A stretch of 64,000 nucleotides of DNA from Akkermansia muciniphila (lineage in GTDB: Bacteria > Pseudomonadota > Gammaproteobacteria > Burkholderiales > Burkholderiaceae_C), in NCBI GenBank assembly GCA_943331105.2, contig CALQKH020000006.1:62001-126000 (forward strand), given 5' to 3'. Below are positions 7,960-15,929 of this stretch, in pieces. The translations under genes were made by a program, and so were the position numbers. Numbering within the stretch: position 1 is the first letter of the stretch; each line of letters begins with the position of its first letter. The notes under the pieces were generated by a model that made no database searches, had not been told where the DNA came from, and saw nothing but the letters and a program-made list of their open reading frames with translations.

Positions 7960-10587
7960 TCAAGAGACCGTCTGTGGCGTTAGGTGGGTGGGCAGTGCGA
8001 GCAGATCCTGAAGCTTCAAGGGCTTGGAAAAAAAGTAGCCTTGTGCTTGTTGGCAACCGAGCTTGATCAAGGTGTCTTGCTGAAAACGGTTTTCCACGCC
8101 TTCAGCCGTCACCTCAAGCCCCAGCGATTGCGCCAAGGCCAGAATCCCTGAAATGATTTTGATGTTTTCTTCCCGCTCCATACCGGCGATGAATGACATG
8201 TCAATTTTCAATTTTTGAATGGGCATGCTTGCAAGGCGCGACAAAGAAGAATAAGACTTGCCAAAATCATCGATGGCAATGCGCACACCCAAGCCCATGA
8301 TGGCCTGTAGTTGACCGACCAGTTCTTGTTGGCTCAAGGTGCAATTCGTTTCAGTCACTTCCAGAACAAAACCATCCAAACCGTTTTCAAGTTCTGCTGC
8401 TAAGTTGGAAAGGATCGTCAAAAGACGCTTTCCACACATCAACTGGGGGGACGAATTCAAGGCGATCGTTGCATTGGGAAAGTGGGCGCGGATCGCGTGG
8501 CTGTCTTTGACCACTTGGGTAAACATGTGCTCTGTCAGAGGGTCTATGGCGCCAGATTGCTCGGCCAATGGAATGAATTCTGCCGGGCTGATCCAGCCCA
8601 ATTCTTCGTCATGCCACCGTGCCAAGGCCTCAAATCCGATGACTTTTCCGGTCAGCAGATCCACCTCGGGTTGGTAATGCGGTTGGATTCGACCTTCCCG
8701 AATGGCCGCAGTCAGCTTGCTGTCGACTTTGTTTTTTCGGGTGGTGGCCGCCATCATCTGGACATTGAGCCACTGGATCTGATTGCGACCGGCTTCCTTG
8801 GCGCTCAGCAAAGCGGTGTCTGCATAAATGAGCAGCTGGTTGATCGATTCCGAGTGATCGGGAAACAAAGCAGCCCCAGCGCTGAAGGTGGCTGTGACCT
8901 GCACGGTATCGAAGTGATGGACAGTGAAAACTGCAGGCTTGAAAATCAGTTTCAATTTGTTCTTGAAATCAGCGATCGGTTCATCGACATCCAGCACAGC
9001 AATGAATTCGTCCCCTGAGCGTCGGCACAAGAAATTGCCATCGGGCAATATGGCCTTGAGATGTTGCGCGATCTGCCGAATGACTTCATCGCCTTGATCG
9101 TGACCAAAGGTGTCGTTGATGTTTTTGAAATTGTCCAGGTCAATGAACAAGATCGCAAAGCGAGTGCCATCCACTTTTTTCTGGGTGTACTCCAAAAATC
9201 GCCTGTAGTTGGGCAGCCCTGTCAAAAAATCTTCTTGCAGAAGGTCTTGAAGTTTTTTTTCTGCTTCACGAATCGCCCTGATATCCGAAAAAACGGAAAC
9301 ATGGCCTTGATTCACGCCTTGGGAATCCAGCAAGGTGGACACCGACAGCAACACAGGCAACTGGGTGTGTTGTTTGCTTAAAAAATAGGTTTCGCCTCGC
9401 CAAACACCCAGACGGCGGACAGCATCGGCAATGACCGACAAGTCAACGCCCTTGTGGTCTTGGATGTAGAGCCGTCCGGCAGGTTGGTGCAGGAGCTCTT
9501 CTTTGGTGTAGCCCGTCATGTCTGTCAATGCGGCGTTCACATCCACGACCAAACCTTGCTTGTTTGTGATCAAAATGGCTTCGGCCGCAGTCTCGAAGAC
9601 CCTGGAGAAAATCGCTTGCCTTTGGGTGGCCCGTCGTTGATTTCGCAGCATGCTTTGCAAGACGTTGGACACCTTGGCAATTTCATCTCCGGTGTTGTCA
9701 CTGAATGCCTCATCACCGCGACCCTGCACTGTGTCAGAGGCCAGTTGCACCAGATCATCCAGTCGGCGCGTGGTGCGTTCTGAAAAAAGTCGGGTCCAGC
9801 GTCTCAGACCCAGGAACAGCAAGCCGCCACAGAGCAATGAAACTGTCAAACCCGTCATCACAAACAGAAATGCGGACAAATAGCTTTGTTGGAGTTGAAT
9901 ATGAAGGGTGTGGTTTTTTCCAGCGTAGTCCCATTCAAATTTGAAGGCTTCACTGTGTTTGGAAAGATCCGACGCAGAGTCTAAAAATGGGGTCAGGCTG
10001 TAATTGACTTTCAGATCTTTTGGGAAATTCAGCATGGTCATGACCTGGCCCAGATCAAGTTGAAGCCAAATGATGCCGATGGTGCTGTCTGTGAAATTGG
10101 GCGTGACAGGCACGCTGGCTGACAGATACTTAGATTGTTCGATGGTGATCAGATCCAGGTGGGTCTGGCTGTCCCCGATGGTTTTTGTGATGTTGTCCGG
10201 GACATCCTTAAACCAACTCGCTGAACTACCGCTCTGGATGAAAAATCGGCCGAGGTAATCCAGCAGTTCAAACTGGTGAAATTTGCTTTGATTGGCTTTT
10301 TCCAGAAGTGGCAGGAGATACGTTCCCCGTCCCTCCGAGTCCGTCAGTCCGGTCCAGACCTCTGTCGAATGGGCCAAGTCATTGGCCTGGCGGAAGGAGT
10401 AGCTGATTTCGGAGCTGAGACGCGTGGCAATCAGCGCCTTGTAATGTTTGAACTCTTCTTGCTGATAGAAAAAAATACCGTACAGGGCCAACAGCATGCA
10501 CAGCGATGTCACCCCTAAGACGTAGGCTCCAAAGAGCCTGAAAACATCATGTCTGATCTGTGCTTTGAGCGATTTCAATCGTCCCAT
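7960..10587 (-). CDS. Membrane sensor with PAS, GGDEF and EAL domains
   Basis: Inner-membrane protein (875 residues) that should make and/or degrade cyclic di-GMP. Order: TM helix about 17-39, periplasmic sensor region about 40-230, TM helix about 235-257, HAMP-like linker, PAS about 322-435, GGDEF about 445-605, EAL about 620-865. The cyclase signature reads SGDEF near residue 523 instead of GGDEF, and I see no RxxD inhibitory site before it, so cyclase activity is uncertain. The phosphodiesterase set looks complete: EALAR, ALNSS, EVTE, DDFGKSYSSL, LKID, AEGVE and QGYFFSKPL. Its ATG lies 1 base from the stop of the periplasmic binding protein gene upstream, so the two are probably translated together. 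Ligand unknown. Confidence 0.9.
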   Translation of the reverse strand: MGRLKSLKAQIRHDVFRLFGAYVLGVTSLCMLLALYGIFFYQQEEFKHYKALIATRLSSEISYSFRQANDLAHSTEVWTGLTDSEGRGTYLLPLLEKANQSKFHQFELLDYLGRFFIQSGSSASWFKDVPDNITKTIGDSQTHLDLITIEQSKYLSASVPVTPNFTDSTIGIIWLQLDLGQVMTMLNFPKDLKVNYSLTPFLDSASDLSKHSEAFKFEWDYAGKNHTLHIQLQQSYLSAFLFVMTGLTVSLLCGGLLFLGLRRWTRLFSERTTRRLDDLVQLASDTVQGRGDEAFSDNTGDEIAKVSNVLQSMLRNQRRATQRQAIFSRVFETAAEAILITNKQGLVVDVNAALTDMTGYTKEELLHQPAGRLYIQDHKGVDLSVIADAVRRLGVWRGETYFLSKQHTQLPVLLSVSTLLDSQGVNQGHVSVFSDIRAIREAEKKLQDLLQEDFLTGLPNYRRFLEYTQKKVDGTRFAILFIDLDNFKNINDTFGHDQGDEVIRQIAQHLKAILPDGNFLCRRSGDEFIAVLDVDEPIADFKNKLKLIFKPAVFTVHHFDTVQVTATFSAGAALFPDHSESINQLLIYADTALLSAKEAGRNQIQWLNVQMMAATTRKNKVDSKLTAAIREGRIQPHYQPEVDLLTGKVIGFEALARWHDEELGWISPAEFIPLAEQSGAIDPLTEHMFTQVVKDSHAIRAHFPNATIALNSSPQLMCGKRLLTILSNLAAELENGLDGFVLEVTETNCTLSQQELVGQLQAIMGLGVRIAIDDFGKSYSSLSRLASMPIQKLKIDMSFIAGMEREENIKIISGILALAQSLGLEVTAEGVENRFQQDTLIKLGCQQAQGYFFSKPLKLQDLLALPTHLTPQTVS

Positions 10588-10588
10588 G

Positions 10589-11824
10589 TCAGTCTTGCGG
10601 TATCAGGTGACCTGAGGGTGTCAATTTGACAAACAGAACTTGCGATTTGTCCAAGGCATCGTGCCGATGTGGGGTGAAGGGCTTGTTGTAGTGCCGGACG
10701 GCGCCATGGAATGCGGGCAATTTTTCCAAGGCATCTCTTATTTTGTGGGGCGATGTGGTTTTTGCGGTGTCAATGGCCTTGGCCAGAAGATGGACCGTGT
10801 CATAACCATGTGCGGCGCCAACGGGGCTGGGAATGTCTTGTGTGCTTTTCAGGCCATGGTTTTTCATAATCCAATCGGCGAGGTAAACGGCACGAGGGCG
10901 CTGGTTGTTGATGAAGGTGAAGGTCTGGATGAAATCGATGCGCACCTTGGGCAGTTCTTCAGTGACCAACTCGTGCAAGGTGCCCCCCACAGCGCCCCAA
11001 TGGGCCACCACGGGCATGCGCATGGGCGGGTCCTGTGCGGCGATTTCTTTGACCAACATGGCGCCTTCCTTTTCATTGCCGACAAACAGCAGGCCTTGGG
11101 TGCGTGATTCCAGGCAGGCACGGTACTGATCCTTGAGCGATGGGTCACCCCAGTTATACCAACGCACCACTGGAAATTGGGCCGTGTCTTTCCCAGATTT
11201 TTCTAAAATCACTTTTTCTGCTGAACGACCCCAGGCCGTGTTGGGCAAGATGGCACAAGCTTGCCGAACCCTGTATTTCGAGGAGAGTCGATTCATCATC
11301 GCTTCGACGCCCCACTCGTCCTTGAGTGAGACCCTAAACGAGTAGGACGGTTTGTGGTCGTGATCGGTGATGGGATCTGCTGAACCCCAGACGCTGATCA
11401 AGGGGACCTTCAGTCGGTGTGCCTCGGGCAGCATCTCTACGCTGATGGGACTGAATTTACCCGTCAAGACGGCCACCATATCTTGGGCAGTCGCCAATCG
11501 GACAAAATTGTCTTTGCCCATGGCTGAGATGCCTTTGTTGTCGGTGGTCATCAGTTTCAGTGGGCGTCCATTGAGCACGCCGCCATTGGCGTTGATTTTT
11601 TCCAGCGCGGCTTTGATGCCCCATTCGATGGCCATCGCGGAGGTGTTGGTTTTGAGGCTGTAGGCGTCATCAAACCCGATCCACACGGGCGGTTTTTGGG
11701 GCTGGGCTGGGGTTTGTGCCCAGGTCTGTGCGGCACAAGTACAGACGAAGGCTGCAAGGACTTGGACTTTGCAATGCAGCCCCCTGCGGGCGGTATTCAA
11801 AGGCATCAAGAGGGTTTTACCCAT
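10589..11824 (-). CDS. Periplasmic substrate-binding protein, LIV/type-1 fold
   Basis: Secreted binding protein of the branched-chain amino-acid receptor (type 1 periplasmic binding) family, 411 residues with a signal peptide ending near TWAQ (about residue 37). No permease or ATPase genes adjoin it, so a transport role is doubtful. It overlaps the 3' end of the glycosyltransferase gene by 8 bases (ATGGGTAA) with a GGAG ribosome site inside that gene. It is followed after 1 base by a GGDEF-EAL sensor. The arrangement recalls NspS and MbaA of Vibrio cholerae, where a binding protein signals through a c-di-GMP enzyme; that role here is inference. An alternative start is the ATG at codon 7. Confidence 0.8.
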   Translation of the reverse strand: MGKTLLMPLNTARRGLHCKVQVLAAFVCTCAAQTWAQTPAQPQKPPVWIGFDDAYSLKTNTSAMAIEWGIKAALEKINANGGVLNGRPLKLMTTDNKGISAMGKDNFVRLATAQDMVAVLTGKFSPISVEMLPEAHRLKVPLISVWGSADPITDHDHKPSYSFRVSLKDEWGVEAMMNRLSSKYRVRQACAILPNTAWGRSAEKVILEKSGKDTAQFPVVRWYNWGDPSLKDQYRACLESRTQGLLFVGNEKEGAMLVKEIAAQDPPMRMPVVAHWGAVGGTLHELVTEELPKVRIDFIQTFTFINNQRPRAVYLADWIMKNHGLKSTQDIPSPVGAAHGYDTVHLLAKAIDTAKTTSPHKIRDALEKLPAFHGAVRHYNKPFTPHRHDALDKSQVLFVKLTPSGHLIPQD

Positions 11825-13751
11825 GGAACGTTTTCTCCCATAAAGACGACATCAACAGACGGGTTGAACTGCTCGTGGGGGCCACTGTGCTGTAACGCCC
11901 CGAAAAAAGTTTGCAGATCATGGCGTGGCGCTGCGCCTGGCTGCTGTATTCAAAAGTGGCTGCCAGCTGGCCGTGGTGTTGCCGCACGGGTTGTATCGTC
12001 ACGCGTCCAACGCCTTGCACTGTCAAGCTGGTTTTGTCTTTTTTGAAAAGGCCATTGGCCGTCTCAGGCAGCGCCAATTTGCAACCACCGACGCTGGCAT
12101 CGATGAGCTCAACCGGGATGCTGGTTTCGCCATCGTGGACGGTGGCCGGTTCGGCCATCCAGAAGCGCTCTTCCTTGCGCAAACGTGGGCCTTCAAAACA
12201 AAGCAAAGCGGCCAATCCCAAAGTCACCACGTTCAGCATGGACCAGAACATGGCAATGGGGAAAAACTCGTCGTGCGGCACCACCGCCAACTCGGGCACG
12301 ACGTTCATCAGCAAGCCCACCAAGGTCAGGGCCATGCACGTCAAAATCATGCCCAGACTGAACAGGTCCACCTGACGGCCTTGGACGGCGTCCGAGCCTT
12401 TGGGGGTGACTTTGAACGGTTGACCAAAGGGTTTGATCAGCGATGCCAGCACGGTTGGGCCCAATCTGAAACTTGCAAACACGCCGACGGGGCCAGAGAC
12501 CAGCGGTGAAAAATGACCGCCGACCAGCCAGCGCATGGCCAGAAAAAACGACAAGAAAACCGGCAGTTGGTAAAACACCATGTCTGCCGAGTCCGTGAAG
12601 TGAAAAGGCAACCATCCCAACAGCAGATACGCCAGAGGAATGGCGATCAGCATCAGCCGAACGGCGTACTGCGTGAGCCAACTGGTGGGAAAAAAAAGGA
12701 TGCGCTGCATGACGCTCAGACCGGGACCCAAGGGGCCCGCTGGCAAAAACAAGGACTGAATGGCCCCACGGCACCAGCGCTCGCGCTGCACGAAGAAGCC
12801 TTCGATCGATTCGGCCGCCAGCCCCATGCTCAGGCGTTCATTCAGGTAAATGGTCTGGTAGCCTTTGCGCAGCATGACCAAGGTGGTGAGCAAGTCTTCG
12901 GTGATGCTCTGGGTGGGAATACCGCCGATGGCATCGACCGCTTTGCGGCGCATGATGCTGCACGAGCCGCAGCAAAACGCCGCCTGCCAGGCATCGCGGG
13001 AAGCGGCCATTTGGTCAAAAAACAAGCGTTGCTCGTCCGGGTAAGCCTGCATCAGGCCCAGGTTGGTTTGGATCGGGTCTTGGTTGTAGAAGTGTTGGGG
13101 CGTCTGAACGATGCCAATAGTCGGGTCTTCGAAAAACCCAAGAGTGCGATGAATGAAGTTTTTGGCGGGGACAAAGTCCGCGTCAAAGACAGCGATGAAC
13201 TGGCCTTGGGCATGGGCCAATGCATGGTTCATGTTGCCCGCCTTGGCGTGCGAATTGTCGGCTCGGGTCAAGTAGCGAACGCCAGTCTCTTCACAAAACT
13301 GGCGCAGCCAATCGCGCTTGCCATCGTCCAGCACCCAGACGGTTTTGTGCGGGTAGTCCACTGCGGCTGCAGCCACAATGGTTTTTTCCAGGACGTCCAG
13401 TGGCTCGTTGTAGGTCGGAATGAAAATGTCGACTTCGGGCAAGGGACTGGGCATGCGGTGTTGGTCGGCTTGTGCGCTTCGGGTGTTGGTTCGGCTCATG
13501 ATCAACAAGAAGACCGCCACCTCGATGAAGGCCAAAATTTCAACGCCCCAGACACCCCAGATCCATGACTGAGACCAGTCGCTGTCGCCTTGATCAGGCC
13601 ACACGGTGCTGAACAAGCGCCAGGCCAAATACTGCAAACACAGCAGCACGGGAAGCAGGCACACCATCTGCCTGACCCTGAGGTCGGTTCGCTGGCTGTC
13701 CCACACCAGCAAAAAGAAAACCGTGACCACCAACAACGGGACGTAGGCCAT
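11817..13751 (-). CDS. PilZ-containing cellulose-synthase-like glycosyltransferase (GT2)
   Basis: Inner-membrane processive glycosyltransferase that should polymerise a nucleotide-sugar and extrude the chain. About 644 residues. Motifs in order: DDGKRDW, FDADFVP, TEDLLT and QRERWCRG (QxxRW), which define a BcsA-like synthase. N-terminal and central hydrophobic segments are the membrane helices. A C-terminal PilZ domain is indicated by RKEER and DASVGG, matching the RxxxR and D/NxSxxG c-di-GMP motifs. The frame is open to 13850, but ATG 13751 lies 9 bases after the stop of the HlyD-like gene and avoids a long overlap; no strong Shine-Dalgarno is visible. There is no bcsB, bcsC or bcsZ, so the polymer is probably not classical cellulose. 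Confidence 0.87.
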   Translation of the reverse strand: MAYVPLLVVTVFFLLVWDSQRTDLRVRQMVCLLPVLLCLQYLAWRLFSTVWPDQGDSDWSQSWIWGVWGVEILAFIEVAVFLLIMSRTNTRSAQADQHRMPSPLPEVDIFIPTYNEPLDVLEKTIVAAAAVDYPHKTVWVLDDGKRDWLRQFCEETGVRYLTRADNSHAKAGNMNHALAHAQGQFIAVFDADFVPAKNFIHRTLGFFEDPTIGIVQTPQHFYNQDPIQTNLGLMQAYPDEQRLFFDQMAASRDAWQAAFCCGSCSIMRRKAVDAIGGIPTQSITEDLLTTLVMLRKGYQTIYLNERLSMGLAAESIEGFFVQRERWCRGAIQSLFLPAGPLGPGLSVMQRILFFPTSWLTQYAVRLMLIAIPLAYLLLGWLPFHFTDSADMVFYQLPVFLSFFLAMRWLVGGHFSPLVSGPVGVFASFRLGPTVLASLIKPFGQPFKVTPKGSDAVQGRQVDLFSLGMILTCMALTLVGLLMNVVPELAVVPHDEFFPIAMFWSMLNVVTLGLAALLCFEGPRLRKEERFWMAEPATVHDGETSIPVELIDASVGGCKLALPETANGLFKKDKTSLTVQGVGRVTIQPVRQHHGQLAATFEYSSQAQRHAMICKLFSGRYSTVAPTSSSTRLLMSSLWEKTFHG

Positions 13752-13759
13752 GGCGGAGA

Positions 13760-14983
13760 TCAGGTGAACAACGCGCTGACTCGGCTGAGCCAGACCGAGG
13801 GACGCCAGTCGCGCGGCACTTTGACATCGACTTTGCGACCGACGTAGCACAAGTTTTCTTGGGCTTTGTCCAGGTCAGCAGACGCAATCTTCACGAAAAT
13901 CCGGGCATCCTTTTTTTCACGTTGCAGTTGCGCGACCAAGGTCACGTCTTGCAAGTTGTTGCCACTGCCCGTCACAGCATCAATGTGGCCCGTCAACCAG
14001 GCGGTGCTGCCAATCAGTCGGTACTGAACCGCTTTGCCCACTTGAAACGATTCGAGCGATGACTCCGGAACGGCCACATCCAGGAACAGGTTGTCGCAAG
14101 AGATCACATGGGCGAGGTCTGTGCCGATCACGACTTCGGTGCCGTTGCTGCCGAATTTGCGCCACAACACGCCTTGGCTGGGTGCGAGCATGCGCACTTC
14201 GCGGGCCAAGGCCATGCTTTCTCGCTCCTTGTCGATTTGCAATTGAACATCCGAGCTGCGCCGCTCGTTTTCGCGCAGTCGGGCGGCAACGTCGGTGATT
14301 TGCAGGCGCACGTCATCCAAGCGTTGCTGTGTGTAGGGGACGTCGTTGCGCCCTTCGCCCAGGTAGACAAAGCGTTGGACGGCTTGCTTTTCGGTTTCCA
14401 GCAGCCGGATGCGGGCTTGAAAAATATCGAGTCGGCTTTGGGTGACTTCGAGTGCGTATTGCGCGGCCTCGTTTTGAGCCGGAGAGATGAAGTTTTCCTT
14501 GACCAGCAGCGCGTTGCGCTGGGCCAGCAACTGTTGTTCACGGATCAGGCTTTCCTGGGCTTTCTTTTCGGCTTTGGCTTGCGCGAGCTGCTCTTCTAAG
14601 CGGAGAAATTCGTGGCTGCGGTGAACAGCGACCCGGGTTTGCAACTCTTTTTGCAGTTGCTGAAGGTTCTTCAGGTGTTGCTGAAGGCCCAAGCTTCTTT
14701 CATTCAGGGTTTTTTGCTCCACCTCCATTTCATTGACGGCACTCTCTTTGAACCGCAGGTTGCTGATCCTGACCAGTTCCTCCCCTTGCGCAATGGGCTG
14801 GCCAGACATTTTGTTGAAGCCGTCCAGGGCGCCCTCTATGGGGGACTTGATGACCATGTAATGGGTGTTGACGATGGCGTTGATGCTTTGAAAGTTGGCC
14901 AAGGCCGGGACAAGCACCACCGCCGCGATCAGTGCAATGCCCACACCGATGGTGCGTTTGGCGTTTTTCAAGGAGGTCAGCAT
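13760..14983 (-). CDS. HlyD-family periplasmic adaptor (membrane-fusion) protein
   Basis: Membrane-anchored adaptor of about 407 residues. It has one TM helix near residues 10-32, a lipoyl/barrel segment (VIKSPIEGALDGF), a long coiled coil rich in Glu, Gln and Leu (about 80-250), and a second barrel half with SQGVLW and YRLIG. In this position, immediately upstream of a BcsA-like synthase, it corresponds to BgsB of the Sinorhizobium mixed-linkage beta-glucan pair or to the HlyD part of Alg44, helping export the polymer through the periplasm. ATG 14983 is chosen, 30 bases after the regulator gene; an upstream ATG at 15055 would overlap that gene by 43 bases. Confidence 0.82.
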   Translation of the reverse strand: MLTSLKNAKRTIGVGIALIAAVVLVPALANFQSINAIVNTHYMVIKSPIEGALDGFNKMSGQPIAQGEELVRISNLRFKESAVNEMEVEQKTLNERSLGLQQHLKNLQQLQKELQTRVAVHRSHEFLRLEEQLAQAKAEKKAQESLIREQQLLAQRNALLVKENFISPAQNEAAQYALEVTQSRLDIFQARIRLLETEKQAVQRFVYLGEGRNDVPYTQQRLDDVRLQITDVAARLRENERRSSDVQLQIDKERESMALAREVRMLAPSQGVLWRKFGSNGTEVVIGTDLAHVISCDNLFLDVAVPESSLESFQVGKAVQYRLIGSTAWLTGHIDAVTGSGNNLQDVTLVAQLQREKKDARIFVKIASADLDKAQENLCYVGRKVDVKVPRDWRPSVWLSRVSALFT

Positions 14984-15012
14984 GTTCAAGCTCTGAAGTG
15001 GTGGGTTCTTGT

Positions 15013-15696
15013 TCAATGCTTTTTGGCGGGATGCATCACGCGATAGCACTCGCAAGCTCTGGCGGCCAGCCCGGGGCGGTCCAGGACTTCCAATTGACCG
15101 CGTGTGACGTTGATCAAGCGCTCATGGCTCAATTTGCCGGCAGTCAAGGTGACCGATTCGCGCCGAATGCCCAGAACGTCTGCAATTTCCTGGTGGGTGA
15201 CCTGAAGGGTGTGTCCTTGGGTTTTGTCCAAGGTGTTCATGATCCAGCGAACGATTTGTTGTTCGTTGCTGTGTTTGCCGCTGCAGACGGTGGGCATGGC
15301 GATCTGCAAAATCATTTGCCGTGTCGCGGCCATCCAGATCTTCAGGAAGGCGCTGTCCTGGGCCAGCTCAGACTGGAAAACGCTCAAGGGCAATTTGTAG
15401 GCAAACCCCGAGAACTTCACACGGGCCCTGCTGAAGTTTTGGTTGCCGCCCATCACACCACTGCCGACCATGCCTTCTTTGCCAATCAGGACAATGTCCG
15501 CCGAGGAGCCGTCCGAGATGTCGATTTGCATGGCGATGATGGCGCTCACGGGGAAAACAACGAATTGAATCGCCTCGTGAGGCCGAAAGATCAACTGCCC
15601 CGTTTCAAGGCAAGTCAACTGAAAGTACGAAATGAGTTTTTCGTATTTTTCGGCATTCAACTGCTCGATCATCAGATTATTCAATGGACTTAACAT
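15013..15696 (-). CDS. Crp/Fnr-family transcriptional regulator
   Basis: Regulator of 227 residues with an N-terminal cyclic-nucleotide-binding-like beta barrel (about 20-125) and a C-terminal winged helix whose recognition region is THQEIADVLGIRRESVTLTAGKL. The barrel has cysteines but no Fnr-type N-terminal cluster, and the cAMP-contact signature is not obvious, so its effector is unknown. It is the first gene of the minus-strand exopolysaccharide cluster and has an inverted repeat of Crp geometry 55 bases upstream. Crp/Fnr proteins that bind c-di-GMP and control exopolysaccharide are known in Burkholderia; that effector is possible here but not shown. Confidence 0.85.
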   Translation of the reverse strand: MLSPLNNLMIEQLNAEKYEKLISYFQLTCLETGQLIFRPHEAIQFVVFPVSAIIAMQIDISDGSSADIVLIGKEGMVGSGVMGGNQNFSRARVKFSGFAYKLPLSVFQSELAQDSAFLKIWMAATRQMILQIAMPTVCSGKHSNEQQIVRWIMNTLDKTQGHTLQVTHQEIADVLGIRRESVTLTAGKLSHERLINVTRGQLEVLDRPGLAARACECYRVMHPAKKH

Positions 15697-15750
15697 TTTT
15701 AGCCCTTTTGTTAGAACTGATGATTACTGTAATTTTCCGCAACGAATCTG

Positions 15751-15770
15751 AATGTTCGTTATCGAACATT
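15751..15770. promoter_or_regulatory. Crp-geometry inverted repeat upstream of the exopolysaccharide cluster
   Basis: AATGTTCG and CGAACATT form a perfect 8-base inverted repeat with a TTAT centre, which contains TGTTC-N6-GAACA, the 5-6-5 layout of Crp/Fnr sites. It is 55-74 bases upstream of the regulator's ATG. An A/T-rich tract follows at about 15785-15830. Confidence 0.55.
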
Positions 15771-15877
15771 GTGGGGCCTTTATTGGCAAAAGTAATAAAT
15801 TTAAAAATTAAATAAAAATTAAAAAAATTGCTTGGCTGTGGGTGTGTTCACAAAATACTGAAGGGCGCAACAAAAAA

Positions 15878-15903
15878 GCCTCCCGACTTTCCAGTCGGGA
15901 GGC
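15878..15903 (-). terminator. Rho-independent terminator of rpoD
   Basis: GCCTCCCGACT and AGTCGGGAGGC form an 11-bp stem with a TTCC loop. On the minus strand the hairpin is followed by TTTTTTG, and it lies 27 bases beyond the rpoD stop codon. A strong intrinsic terminator. Confidence 0.9.
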
Positions 15904-15929
15904 TTTGTCTTGTGCAGAACTGTGCAGAT

